From Cladopsammia gracilis (taxonomy: Eukaryota > Cnidaria > Anthozoa > Scleractinia > Dendrophylliidae): 64,000 nt of DNA. The stretch covers positions 4,530,001 through 4,594,000 of the forward strand of contig JAJGOT010000001.1 in NCBI GenBank assembly GCA_022457155.1. The letters are read 5' to 3'. How positions within the stretch are numbered: position 1 is the stretch's first letter; each line of letters begins with the position of its first letter. The position numbers and the translations under genes are program-made. Under the pieces are notes generated by a model, which had not been told where the DNA came from, did no database searches, and was given only the letters and a program-made list of their open reading frames with translations. Shown piece after piece: positions 43,873 through 53,422 of the stretch.

Positions 43873-44240
43873 TGAGAATAAATTAAAACTGTAAAACAGA
43901 TATTCATAATGAAGACTGACCAGTTACATTTATAGTATATTCCATCAATCAATCCATCAATTATTAGTCGATCAAACAAACAAAAAATGATTTTAGAAAC
44001 AAAAACACCATTATTTTAACTCAAATAAAGATTTTAAATTTTTAAATCATTTCGGCATAAATGAGCAAATACAGGTGATTTCTTTTATACATGCATATAT
44101 CTAACATATCTTACAAAACATTTTGTTGATATAGAAATATAGTGAGTAGTTTTATCCCCACAAATGTTTCGACTTTCTCAAGGTATTTATCACGTTTAAT
44201 CGAAGGCTTTTTATTCTTTTGCTGATCAGTCTGATATTCT

Positions 44241-44519
44241 CTATTGTCGTCGGCGCCTTCGTAGTCCTGAGTCGTCAGCATCATCATAGTTATAGCCAGG
44301 TGGAATTCGATATTGTTGCCACGCGGGTTTTATAGCTGTCGCCGAACGGGCCTTTTGGTAGTTGTCGACGTCTTCGTCGTTTGAATGGAAGGTAAACTGC
44401 GGACGTTTAATCTTAAAGGATCGACCCTGATTTCTGATGTAGCCCCAGCCATCGCATGAAGTGAACATTACTACTCCAAGCAATGCGACGACCATTAAAG
44501 CATGAATCAGCTTTGCCAT
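44241..44519 (-). CDS. Secreted acidic Tyr-containing peptide precursor (family member 4)
   Basis: A 92-residue precursor. Signal peptide MAKLIHALMVVALLGVVMFT then SCDGW, matching member 1 almost residue for residue at FTSCD-W. The mature part is basic at first (NQGRSFKIKR), then acidic (HSNDEDVDNYQ), then GYNYDDADDSG, ending LRRRRRQ. The ATG at 44519 is used because of the family context AGTGACGATG; the upstream in-frame ATG at 44543 would add 8 residues and lies before the likely acceptor (TTTAAG, boundary 44526). AATAAA lies at 44214-44209 just after the stop. A TATA promoter and first exon are proposed at 47728-47894. Extracellular; role unknown. Confidence 0.72.
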   Translation of the reverse strand: MAKLIHALMVVALLGVVMFTSCDGWGYIRNQGRSFKIKRPQFTFHSNDEDVDNYQKARSATAIKPAWQQYRIPPGYNYDDADDSGLRRRRRQ

Positions 44520-44611
44520 CGTCACTCTTAAACCTAAAGCCAATAATACAACCGGAAATTAAAAACAATGCACTATTGAAGACTGTGGTGTAGCTAGGGT
44601 AGGGGCCCCGA

Positions 44612-44681
44612 GTTGCCCGTTGCCCGTTGCCCGTTGCCCGTTGCCCGTTGCCCGTTGCCCGTTGCCCGTTGCCCGTTACCC
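44612..44681 (+). repeat. 7-bp tandem repeat (GTTGCCC)n, about ten copies
   Basis: Perfect GTTGCCC units with a last variant GTTACCC. It lies at the left edge of duplication unit 2, just upstream of family member 4. Confidence 0.95.
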
Positions 44682-46182
44682 GTCACTTTGAAAAAGGATT
44701 CGTGATTTTTTAAACTTCTTTGTAGTTGTTCTAATTTGCTTAGTTTGTCTAATGTGACTGGATTGTCCAAGAGCTAAATTTGTATGGACGGCTTTAAAGT
44801 TCAACATAATAGAGAAATTTAGGAAAATTAACCGTCGTGTGTTCACATTCTCACGTTCTCACGTTCTGGTCACGTTCTCGCGTTCTCCACAAAACCTATA
44901 ATTTGATCATTAATTTTACGTTGTTGTTTTGCAGGGAACGGCAAAGTAATGTACCAAAATGTAAAACGCATGTGCAGAGGCATTGTTTTCGCTTATTAAA
45001 CTTATTGCTTTAAGCCGGTTTGGGGGGGGGGGGGGGGGTGGTTGTAAAAAACAAGGGGCCGAGTAACGATGTTCTCACAGCTTGCAAAGCGGTCCACCTA
45101 TATCGTGGCCAGCGGTGTTTAAAGAATATATTTTGAACGGGCGATATCGGCGAAAAGGCGAGGGAAAGAAAGCTAAGCGACAGAGATGGAGGCTAATCTT
45201 TTTGTTTTTCTCGAGCTCGCCTTCACGGAAGAAAATGTATAATGGCGGGGCGATCTTTGTCGGCCTTTTGTATTTAACTTTGGGAGAGCGACTCAAAACA
45301 ATGCAAGACTAGTCATCCAAAACGATCAAGTCCTTAGTGTTCAAACTGATTTTATACCGCTAAACTGAGAACACTTTATACAAGACCATTTTTGTCGAAT
45401 AAGAGACAGTTTTACGGTTGAATTTACTTTAATTATCAAGCAGTGGTATTATTAATAAAATCGCCAGGGAAACAGTGCCAAAACCACCAATAATAAATGG
45501 ACAAACTAACGACCTAAAATAAACTGAAACAAATACACTTCTTTTAATAATCATTTACATTTATTAAGCCAGGTGTGTATCTACCTTTACTCGAAGTACG
45601 AAAGTGCCTACCAAAATTTCCCAGAATTTTTTATTTTTTTACATTCTAGTGAGAAAAGCAAATGTTAATTGCTAAGTCGTGTAATTTTTCTACGCGTTAA
45701 CATCATGTTTTTCTATCGTGCTCACAAAAGAATGCACTGATCATACAGAGAATTAAGCGTAGTAAATATATTGCCTTACGGAAAATATTTACCGAACGTG
45801 ATGTTTTTTTAAAACGAAACGTTTTCTGAAAACACGTGTTCCAATGTAATGAATAATGTGGCAATATAGCATGAATATAGATTGAAAATTTTGGTTTTCT
45901 GGTTGAGAATTAAGGTAAATTCCAGAGTTTATATCTGGACTGCACAAACGGTTTTCAGTCTCAGGGATGCAGGAAATGGCGTTTTAGAGAGTAACCAAAC
46001 TTACTCTCTAGCTCACTGACTTTGTGAGTACTCGGCTAAAAATTGTCTAGGTACGCCGCCGTAAGTTCAGCATGGCATATGATTTTCAACACGACTATTC
46101 CCGCACAAAGCACAATTTATTATCATTGAAAGCTCAGTACGTTGAACCCCCATCTACATGCATAGCAAAAACATATAGTACT

Positions 46183-46208
46183 CGATCGATCGATCGATCG
46201 ATCGATCA
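46183..46208. repeat. (GATC)n microsatellite
   Basis: Six to seven perfect tetranucleotides. Confidence 0.95.
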
Positions 46209-46446
46209 ATTGTACGGCTCCGTGCCTTGACATTGGAAGGCTGTGGAGGAAATTTTTCAAAAAAGAAAAGCAACCTACACATATGATGTCTGAAAAGCGA
46301 CATAAATTCAATAAATTCGTGAATTATCCAAAAAAAACAACAATAAAAGAGCAATTATTCCAAATCCCTCCTTTGACCGCCATGTTTTTGTGTTGAAAAA
46401 TCGTTGTTGATCGTTATGTTTTTCAAGAGAATGTATGGGAAGTTAA

Positions 46447-46470
46447 CCCCCCCCCCCCCCCCCCCCCCCG
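46447..46470. repeat. 24-base poly-C tract
   Basis: The longest of the C/G homopolymers in the window, between GTTAA and GTTTTGTGCCG. Confidence 0.97.
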
Positions 46471-47030
46471 TTTTGTGCCGTTCTAGCTGTCGTCACCGTC
46501 GTGGTTGCTTAGACTAAACCAAACCCTCCTGTTTACTACGATATGCGGTAAGGTTCACCGGGCTCCTGGGATGACACATAAGGCCGGAATTCATTTGCAG
46601 CATAGTAATAAATGAAGCATTGTTGTTGTTTTAGGACCATAATCTGTCTGCTCCTGATGTTCTTAGACATAAATACTTGTGAACAAACAAATAGTTTTGC
46701 CCTTATTTCTCACAAACTGTTTATGTGTGAGTTTTGGAGAAACTATTTTCGCTATAAGTATGTGAGCGGCGATATAAGTACAAATTGTCAGGGAGCTTGC
46801 GAATATGATGATCTTACCATTAATATTTTGGAATTAGTTTTTCAGATAAATCATAATTTCTATATATCACAAAAACACCATTAAAAACTTCAAAGAATTC
46901 GTCAAAAAATAAAAAAGCACCAAAATAAAAATCTGAGATAACCTTCAGAGTGTGTGGATTTAGTGGTTTGACTCAGTAATAGTGAGCTTCTCGCATCTTC
47001 TTTTTGTACGTCAAAATAAGTTGAAAATGA

Positions 47031-47123
47031 ACGAGTTTCAGAAAACGTTTCAGAAAACGTTTAGAAAACGTTTAGAAAACGTTTAGAAAACGTTTCAGTT
47101 TCAGAACGCTTCAGAAAACGTTC
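47031..47123 (+). repeat. 12-bp tandem repeat (GTTTAGAAAACG)n
   Basis: Six or more units, with GTTTCAGAAAACG variants at the edges. Confidence 0.92.
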
Positions 47124-47387
47124 CCTTGTAGTATCTGAAATTATGTGAATATTTCGTGCCCTTTACTGCTGCTATGCGTGGCTGAATGAAAAGACTATTT
47201 TCTTTTCCTCAGTGACAACAAATTTTGAAACGAAACAAATCAATAGAAAACGTACTCGGAAACGGCGTTGGTAAGATTTCCGTATAATTGCATACCGATT
47301 AATAATGCATTTGCGCGCTGATGTTTTTCTTTAGCTATAGGCGTTCTGTTGTTTAGGCTTTTGTTTTAGTTGTAAGAGCGGTATATA

Positions 47388-47469
47388 TGTTGTGGTTCAA
47401 TTTTATCCTTGGTTCAAATTTTATTTTCCAAAATAAAATTTGAACCAAGGATAAAATTGAACCACAACA
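47388..47469. mobile_element. 82-bp palindromic element, TA duplication
   Basis: TGTTGTGGTTCAATTTTATC ends in perfect inverted orientation, flanked by TA. The related left arm recurs alone at 63862. Confidence 0.8.
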
Positions 47470-47727
47470 TACACATGACATATAATGTATGGAGCTATAC
47501 AAAAATCTTTCCGGAACATTTATCATCCGGCTTAGTATGCCGCTTGCTTTAGAGATCGGCCCGGCTGACTTTGCATTTTAGAGAGCTGTTTGTCTTAGAA
47601 TTCGAAGGAAATAGTGTTAGTACGTAAGTATATACCGTCAGGACCGACACTATATATGGCCGTCTTGGTGAGATATCCGTGATTAATAAGAAAAGTGCCC
47701 TCGAATGTTTACTTTTATTCAACTTAC

Positions 47728-47894
47728 CTCAAATTTAATTTTCACGATGAGTAGGTCAACCAAAACGTTCCTTTTGGATCTTTTGCTTCAACAGCTAAGA
47801 ACAAGCTACCGACACAAGTGAAGTAAATTTATAAAAGATTAACAGTGCAACTATTTCAACCAGGACCACATTTGAGATAACTGAAATATCTTCA
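47728..47894 (-). promoter_or_regulatory. TATA promoter and non-coding first exon, probably of the peptide gene at 44.5 kb
   Basis: On the minus strand: conserved GATAACTGAAATATCTTCA (plus sense, 47876-47894), TTTATAAA at 47835-47828, exon 1 with GTAGCTTGTTCTTAGCTGTT shared with the other unit, and donor ATTTGAG|GTAAGT (boundary 47728). The first exon has no in-frame start of note. The next family acceptor on this strand is at 44526, giving an intron of about 3.2 kb. Confidence 0.6.
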
Positions 47895-48129
47895 ATTTTT
47901 TATTTTCACAATCCAAACAAGTTTAATCCTGATTTTTATTTATTTGACACTAAACTGCTACAATCTATCCCTCAGGTATGAGGGTGAACAATAGAGAGTC
48001 GTAGTCGAAAATAGACAACAATTCTTCATTTAAAAGCTACAATATTAAAGAGACTGTTAACCTAAACAAGACCTGATGTCGGTTGTAGTATTTGTTTTCA
48101 GTAAGGTTTTTAAAGTAACATAGGAGTTT

Positions 48130-48245
48130 TGTAATTTTTAAGTCTTAAATTTTTGTACTAGGTTTAATGCGCACGACTCTTTAGAAGACCACTCTTTAGT
48201 GATAAGGACTCCGTGGATCAATAAAGTTATTGTTGTTGTTGTTAT
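48130..48245 (+). mobile_element. LINE 3' tail remnant
   Basis: CGTGGATCAATAAAGTTATT followed by (GTT)n, the usual 3' end of the LINEs here. Confidence 0.5.
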
Positions 48246-48864
48246 TCTCCAGAGGATCTCTATAGAGGAATTGGGTGTGGTAGACAAATCTAGATTAGAT
48301 AACAGGAATTGCATGGACGCGGTCAACAATTCTACATCTAGATTATTCTAAAAATTTTTAGAACATGTAAAGCCGCAGAAACGCTTGGCAAATAAACACT
48401 TGCTGAAGAGGCTTTGGAGAAGAAAACAATGCGCAATGTCAATTTGAAAATAAGAAATAACTTTTAAACCAGCTAGGGAAGAAAATTCATGCACAGCATT
48501 TGGTCGCGAAGACATCGTGTTAAAATACTTTCCTCCCTCCCAACCACCCATGGAAAAATGAAATGGTCCGTCATAAGCGATAAATATTGTGAAGCTGCCA
48601 GGATGATATATGAGATCCTTTCGATGCGAAAAATTTCTACACAAGTACTGATTTTACCGATAAAGTGGTTGCGTGCCCAGATTTAACAAATACATTAAGA
48701 AGCCAGGATTTAACGACGATCTGTCTCGTCTGATCTGTTCCCACGACCTTAGCTAGAGTATCGGATAATTTAGCATCGATTAAATGTGAATAGCGTACAA
48801 TAGATGCCCTCTAGGGGTTTTAGAGATAACAGGATACCGTCAGTTAAAAAATAGCGTTTTATTA

Positions 48865-48932
48865 ATGGATGATTACATACTTGGTGGTTTGGAGGAATAA
48901 CTCCAAACCACCAAGTATATGCTATCATCCAT
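48865..48932. repeat. 68-bp hairpin unique to duplication unit 2
   Basis: ATGGATGATTACATACTTGG pairs with CCAAGTATATGCTATCATCC around GGAGGAATAACTCC. Unit 1 (about 43098) has only a single arm-like version. Confidence 0.8.
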
Positions 48933-48942
48933 GAGGGGTTAA

Positions 48943-49092
48943 ATGTGGACACTTGCAGATCTCGGTGTGAGAGCTGGGCACATTGATCTCAGGCGGTTTG
49001 GACCCTGCAAAGCTATGTTAGCCTCCCGATCAGAATGGAAGGAGCAGCTTACGTTAGCCAGGCGGCTGGAGAAGGCAGCGTATCAGCTATAA
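48943..49092 (+). CDS. Short ORF, coding-like, unrecognised
   Basis: 49 residues from ATG to TAA with balanced, GC-richer codons (MWTLADLGVRAGHIDLRRFG, then ARRLEKAAYQL). It is unlike the AT-rich surroundings and is probably a fragment of a larger mobile-element or host protein. Confidence 0.35.
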   Translation: MWTLADLGVRAGHIDLRRFGPCKAMLASRSEWKEQLTLARRLEKAAYQL

Positions 49093-49639
49093 GTGCACAG
49101 GGGAGGGGTGGGTAGCGTTCCTCGGGCTTGAAACTAACTAATAGCGTTCCGCCCAGATTCTAAAAATAGAAAACTCGTAATTGGCGCGCAGCATCATGGG
49201 ATTGAAATGCGTACAAACATTCAAGAACTATGCAGGTAGCTACGAAAAAAGCAGGTGCTAGAAGCACTGTTCTTGGGTAGAACTCGACAATTATCCACAA
49301 CATGTACAGGAATCGCAAAAACTGGTGTTTCCGAGGCAGCCATTTTGAAATATTTGTCCGCATTTCGATCCCACAATGCAATGCTGCCAAATATGACGTC
49401 ACCTGGGAGGAACGCTATGGCCCTTAACCGTGGGTATGTTTTCATAAATTTGCTCCGATCAGTGCAATGTTAATTGTAGGACTTTATAAACAGGGCTCTA
49501 CTTCTCTCTTCCCAATCTGGTTTCGCTATTTTGTGAAGTCACGTGCCTCCTCCACAGGAAACTCTTTTGAGGATTAGAGTGAAACTGGTAAAGAGGACAA
49601 AAAGCTGAGTACATGAGTGGGGAGGGGGAGTGATGTAGC
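49093..49639. other. No gene supported
   Basis: Overlapping frames on both strands at 49160-49473 mirror each other and lack domains. 49500-49630 repeats 43200-43380 (CAGGAAACTCTTTTGAG.ATTAGAG). Confidence 0.5.
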
Positions 49640-50161
49640 AACATGATCTCCTCTCTGAATTAACGATTATCGTTAATTCTTAAATTGCTCCAAATTTACC
49701 ATTATAGTTAATTTAGAACACTGTTTCCCAGGACATTTCAGAAAAGAAGAAATAAAAAAACCCATGTTATTTGGACTGCGGGATTCGAACCCGGAACTAC
49801 CGCTACTAGGAACGTCTTCTTACCACCGAACAACAAGGCGAGTCTTGCATAGAATATCATTGATCTACAGTGCAAGGCCTAAGCGCTGATTTCAAATGGT
49901 TAGCTTTTTGTTGAGGTTTGGTGATCAATCTTTTCCATTTACTTTCTAAAATTATTTTCAAGCGAGTGATTTTATAGGCTTACTACAGGGTGTAGAATAA
50001 GCGCATGAATTTCCGGGTTCGAATCCCGCAGTTCATTTTATTTCTTCTTTTCTGAAATGTCCTGGGAAACAGTGTTCTAATTTATAAATTAACTATAATG
50101 GTAAATTCGGAGCAATTTAAGAATTAACGATATAATCGTTATTCAGAGAGGAGATCATGTT
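49640..50161. mobile_element. Head-to-head pair of tRNA-like SINE ends forming a 522-bp foldback
   Basis: Arms of about 150 bp starting AACATGATCTCCTCTCTGAA are inverted copies. Each arm contains a B box (GGGTTCGAATCCCGCAGT) pointing toward its own terminus. A-box-like TTCGGTGGTAAGA lies on the minus strand at about 49838. The centre (49860-50000) is unique. Confidence 0.75.
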
Positions 50162-50349
50162 GGGCTAAAAAGGCCAGGCGCCCTGGGTACGAGAATGGCC
50201 ATTTGCAGGCACGTAGCCATGCAGACCAAAATAATTGCCGATGTACAGTAAAGTCAGCAAAGGGAAAACAGAGCATTGCATAACGCGGAGTTAACGCGGT
50301 GAATATTTCGTCAGTCAACTGAAATTAGTAAATTTGTACCTCTCGATAA

Positions 50350-50501
50350 CTGACTCGTCCCCAGTCGTCTTTCTGGGTAAGACGCGGGAGACGCGCGTGG
50401 GGAATAGACGCGGAACAGGAGAAGCGCGACCGAAGGGGGTGATGGGATTCCCCTTGGCCGCGCTCCTCTCGTGAATTGAGAGACCACTGGGGACGAGTCA
50501 G
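50350..50501. mobile_element. Mutator-like foldback element, 9-bp target duplication
   Basis: Ends CTGACTCGTCCCCAGT, inverted, flanked by perfect TCTCGATAA (50341-50349, 50502-50510). No ORF. Confidence 0.88.
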
Positions 50502-50510
50502 TCTCGATAA

Positions 50511-50953
50511 TGATTTTCTAGATTTCTGATTGGTCCAACCGCTACCGATCTGAGTCGTTATTGGTTAATTTGCCCAAATATGGAAAAATGATGACGAATT
50601 ACGCGAAAAAAAAAATGCCGCGGAAAAAAACAGCGACATTCGGGGAGCACGTTGTGCACGTGCACGTGCACGTGGCGGGCAAATCTTTCCTCGTCCGCAT
50701 ATAATTTCCACAATTCTAATGTTTAAATCCATAACCATTTCGGCTAGTCCGATTAAAACCTATTTTTGAAGGAAACTACTTTTGAAAGAAGCATTCTTCT
50801 CGATCTCGCCGCTTGTTAGCATTTACTCGCTTTCGATTTGCGAAGCGGTCATGTGACACTTGTTCACTGACGTGACAGTCATGTATTTTTTTGGAGCGGA
50901 AATAATTTTTTTTTTCCAATTTCCAGTTATTTGAGTGTTTGAAAATTTACTAA
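50511..50953. other. No gene; clustered CACGTG motifs at about 50655-50674
   Basis: GTGCACGTGCACGTGCACGTGG holds three E-boxes at 6-bp spacing. No downstream gene start is seen nearby. Confidence 0.5.
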
Positions 50954-52251
50954 AACAGTTATTCATCTTGGCCTCGTCGAATATGAGCTGATATATAACC
51001 AACTCGGCGCGGCGCCTCGTTTGTTATATATATCAGCTCATATTGTTCCAACTGGACACCTATACGCTGTGGTGTCCCCCAGGGAAGTCTTCTTAGCCCC
51101 CTTTTTTTTAACATTTTTATGAATGACATGAACGAAACTGTAAATGACTCCTCTCTTCGTCTGTACGCAGACGATACTACCCAATATATGGCAGACAAAA
51201 ATCCGATTGTACTGCAGTTCTCGTTTAATCAAGATATGGAAAGATTATCTTCTTGGCTTGACCATAACTATCTTCAGGCCAACGGAGACAAGAACAAGCA
51301 ATGGTCCTTGGCAAAAGTACCCACCACTATGACTTAAAGTTTAATGGCGCTTCCATCGACATTAAAGAGCACTTAAAGATTCTCGGAGTACATCTTGACA
51401 ATAAGTTATCTTTTAATGAACATATAAACGAGATGTTAAAGAAAGTATTTGCTAAAATAGCCGCCCTCCGTCGCCTTAAACGCCTAGTGCCTTCCAGTAC
51501 ATTGCTAGTTCTATATAGGAGTTTCGTTTTATCGCATCTTGAGTATTGTAATTCCTTACTAATCGGCATCGGCAAAACTCTTAATAAGAAGTTAGAAGAT
51601 GCAAACCGTTACGGTCTTCGAACATTAATGAATTTAGGAAGAAGCATTACCTACGAATCAATTCTTAGAACAGCAGATATGAACACGCTGGAACATAGAC
51701 GCATAGAACAGTCGCTGATAATATTTTATAAATGCTACAAAGAGAACGGCTCAAGCTATCTAGCCGACTTTTTTGAACCCCGAATTACTCACTACAACCT
51801 AAGAAATACTGGTTTTAACGTAACTCAACATTCTTACAACAGCAAATTTCGTCATAATTCGTATTCATTTATCATTTCTCGCATCTGGAACAAACTACCA
51901 TCTTCTGTTAAAACCGCCCCTAATTTATCGTCTTTTATAGAAGAAAACTGAAAACTCTTATTTTTACCGGCTGCCAATGCAAAAGTTGTCTATAATCTTT
52001 CGACATTTCAGTGTATACATTGCTTCTGTTTAAATATATATTTATAAATAGTTACATTTAATAGCGATTAATTTAGATTTAAGAATTTTTAGACTTTGTA
52101 AATGTATTTTATAGTCAGTCACTTTTATCATGAGCCTCTGCCTCGGGAGATTGGGCAACCACTCCTCGTGTACCTGACGGTAAATAAATTATACCTTATA
52201 CCTAAATAAATTATACCTTATTATATACCTCGTCCTCGATGAATAACTGTT
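50954..52251. mobile_element. Foldback element split by a LINE insertion
   Basis: Left end AACAGTTATTCATC and right end GATGAATAACTGTT are inverted, with TAA within one base on both sides. The inner hairpin (ATATGAGCTGATATATAAC / GTTATATATATCAGCTCATAT, 50984-51043) surrounds GGCGCGGCGCC. The LINE at 51045-52215 lies between this hairpin and the right end. Confidence 0.7.
51045..52215 (+). mobile_element. LINE (CR1/L2/Jockey-like), 5'-truncated, frameshifted
   Basis: The frame starting CGVPQGSLLSPLFFNIF (51069 on) carries YADDT at about 51163-51177, the RT catalytic site. It shifts near 51290-51305 into a second frame (KILGVHLDNKLSFNEHI, LEYCNSLLIGIGKTLNKKLE, HYNLRNTGFNV) ending at TGA 51949-51951. 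The 3' end has tandem AAATAAATTATACCTTAT units. The frameshift and 5' truncation make it inactive. Confidence 0.9.
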
Positions 52252-52571
52252 AATTATCACCTTTTAATTGGCTAGGTCGCGTGCATGGTTTAGTTCCTAG
52301 AAACACTTCATATTAACTGATTGTTTTTCCATTTAACCAAAAAAATTAAAATTTTTACCGAGGGATCTGCTTCGGTTGCCTCAATACTGGCAACGGACCT
52401 GGCTAGTGACAGCCAATGCCACTACAGTTTTGTAGCCCGGTAACGCTGTAGGAAATTTTGCCGTCAAAGGGGAACGAGCCGAGCAAGTTATAACTAAATA
52501 AATAATGATCGCCTTTGCTTCGCCTTTGCCTTTGCCATTGTACCATGGATGACAGAGGCTTCAGCGCCCTC
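52252..52571. other. No gene seen
   Basis: Nothing recognisable apart from a CTTTGCTTCGCCTTTGCCTTTGCC run near 52513. Confidence 0.45.
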
Positions 52572-52580
52572 ATCTCTCTC

Positions 52581-52731
52581 TAGCCTCTTCCAGGCGTTCA
52601 GTTAGTGGGGCGCGAAAGAAAAATCGGGCGCAGGAGGATAAAAACGAGGGGAGGTAGCCTCCCCTCGTTTTTATCCTCCTGCGCCCGATTTTTCTTTCGC
52701 GCCCCACTAACTGAACGCCTGGAAGAGGCTA
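52581..52731. mobile_element. Mutator-like foldback element, perfect palindrome, 9-bp target duplication
   Basis: Ends TAGCCTCTTCCAGGCGTTCA, inverted, flanked by ATCTCTCTC (52572-52580, 52732-52740). Arms of about 74 bp are identical apart from the central TAG. Confidence 0.93.
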
Positions 52732-52785
52732 ATCTCTCTCATATTACACGCCTCTAACGTCTCTTATCTCTTATATTTTCATACA

Positions 52786-53095
52786 TACGATAAACTGCAG
52801 GGCTGATCTGACTACGTAAAAAAAAAATAGACTACCGTGGACAGCTGTTTCGTTACGAAACAGCTGTTCACGGTTGCGATCCTACTTTATAAGTTTCTGC
52901 TGTGATGGTGTTTCGCAAAGCCTATTTTTTTTACGTAGTCAGATCAGCGCTGCAGTTTATTGTATGTTTGTCCATTTTTGTCTAGTTAGGTCTCCTGCAG
53001 ATCCTACGTATGCCGTTAGCAGCATTATCGTTTCGGGATCCTTTGCAGATTTCACTTTTTTCCCCTTAGTATTTTCGCCTGGGTATTAGAGGTTC
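52786..53095. repeat. Dispersed repeat with internal inverted copy; relative at 30683-30830
   Basis: ATAAACTGCAGGGCTGATCT (52790) and AGATCAGCGCTGCAGTTTAT (52941) are inverted, with a central palindrome CGTGGACAGCTGTTTCGT / ACGAAACAGCTGTTCACGG (52836-52874). The right part matches 30683-30830. Confidence 0.7.
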
Positions 53096-53422
53096 TCTTC
53101 CGGCTTCTGTCGGCCATGAAATAAATGAAGGATCGAAACAGGCACATTAACACAACAATGATATTCTTAACCCACGCGGCTGTTGTCGTCTAGTCTGATC
53201 TTCCTTTGTCAATTTTTCACCAATTTCATGTCGTAAAAGAACACGGAAAATGTTCATGAAAGGTTCAGAGGTTTTAATGTTCGAAGTATTGCATGGCGTT
53301 TGCAAGGACTGAAAGGTGTTTCAGTTGCGTGATTCTGGTCTCCTGACATTGACCTTTAGCGGATAGCGATTATCTTTTCTGGTTACATCATTGTTACACT
53401 GAGCTTTCATTGTTACAACTTT

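Larger units (their letters stand above)
44690..49700 (+). repeat. Segmental duplication, unit 2
   Basis: Partner of 37345-43560. It contains promoter block 47728-47894 and lies upstream (minus-strand sense) of the peptide gene at 44241. It has gained a 17-G run (45022-45038), a GATC run, a 24-C run and a small palindrome (48865-48932) that unit 1 lacks. Confidence 0.8.

Noticed and set aside
46612..46884. 90-codon plus frame with a hydrophobic start (TIICLLLMFLDI)
   Set aside because: The hydrophobic words are shared with 37.42 kb, but the frames diverge at once after them; not enough to call a gene, though the shared block is noted in the duplication finding.
49775..50040. tRNA genes suggested by GGTTCGAATCCC boxes (also at 39090 and 30240)
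   Set aside because: Acceptor stems and A boxes do not complete a cloverleaf; the boxes sit in repeated SINE-like sequence.
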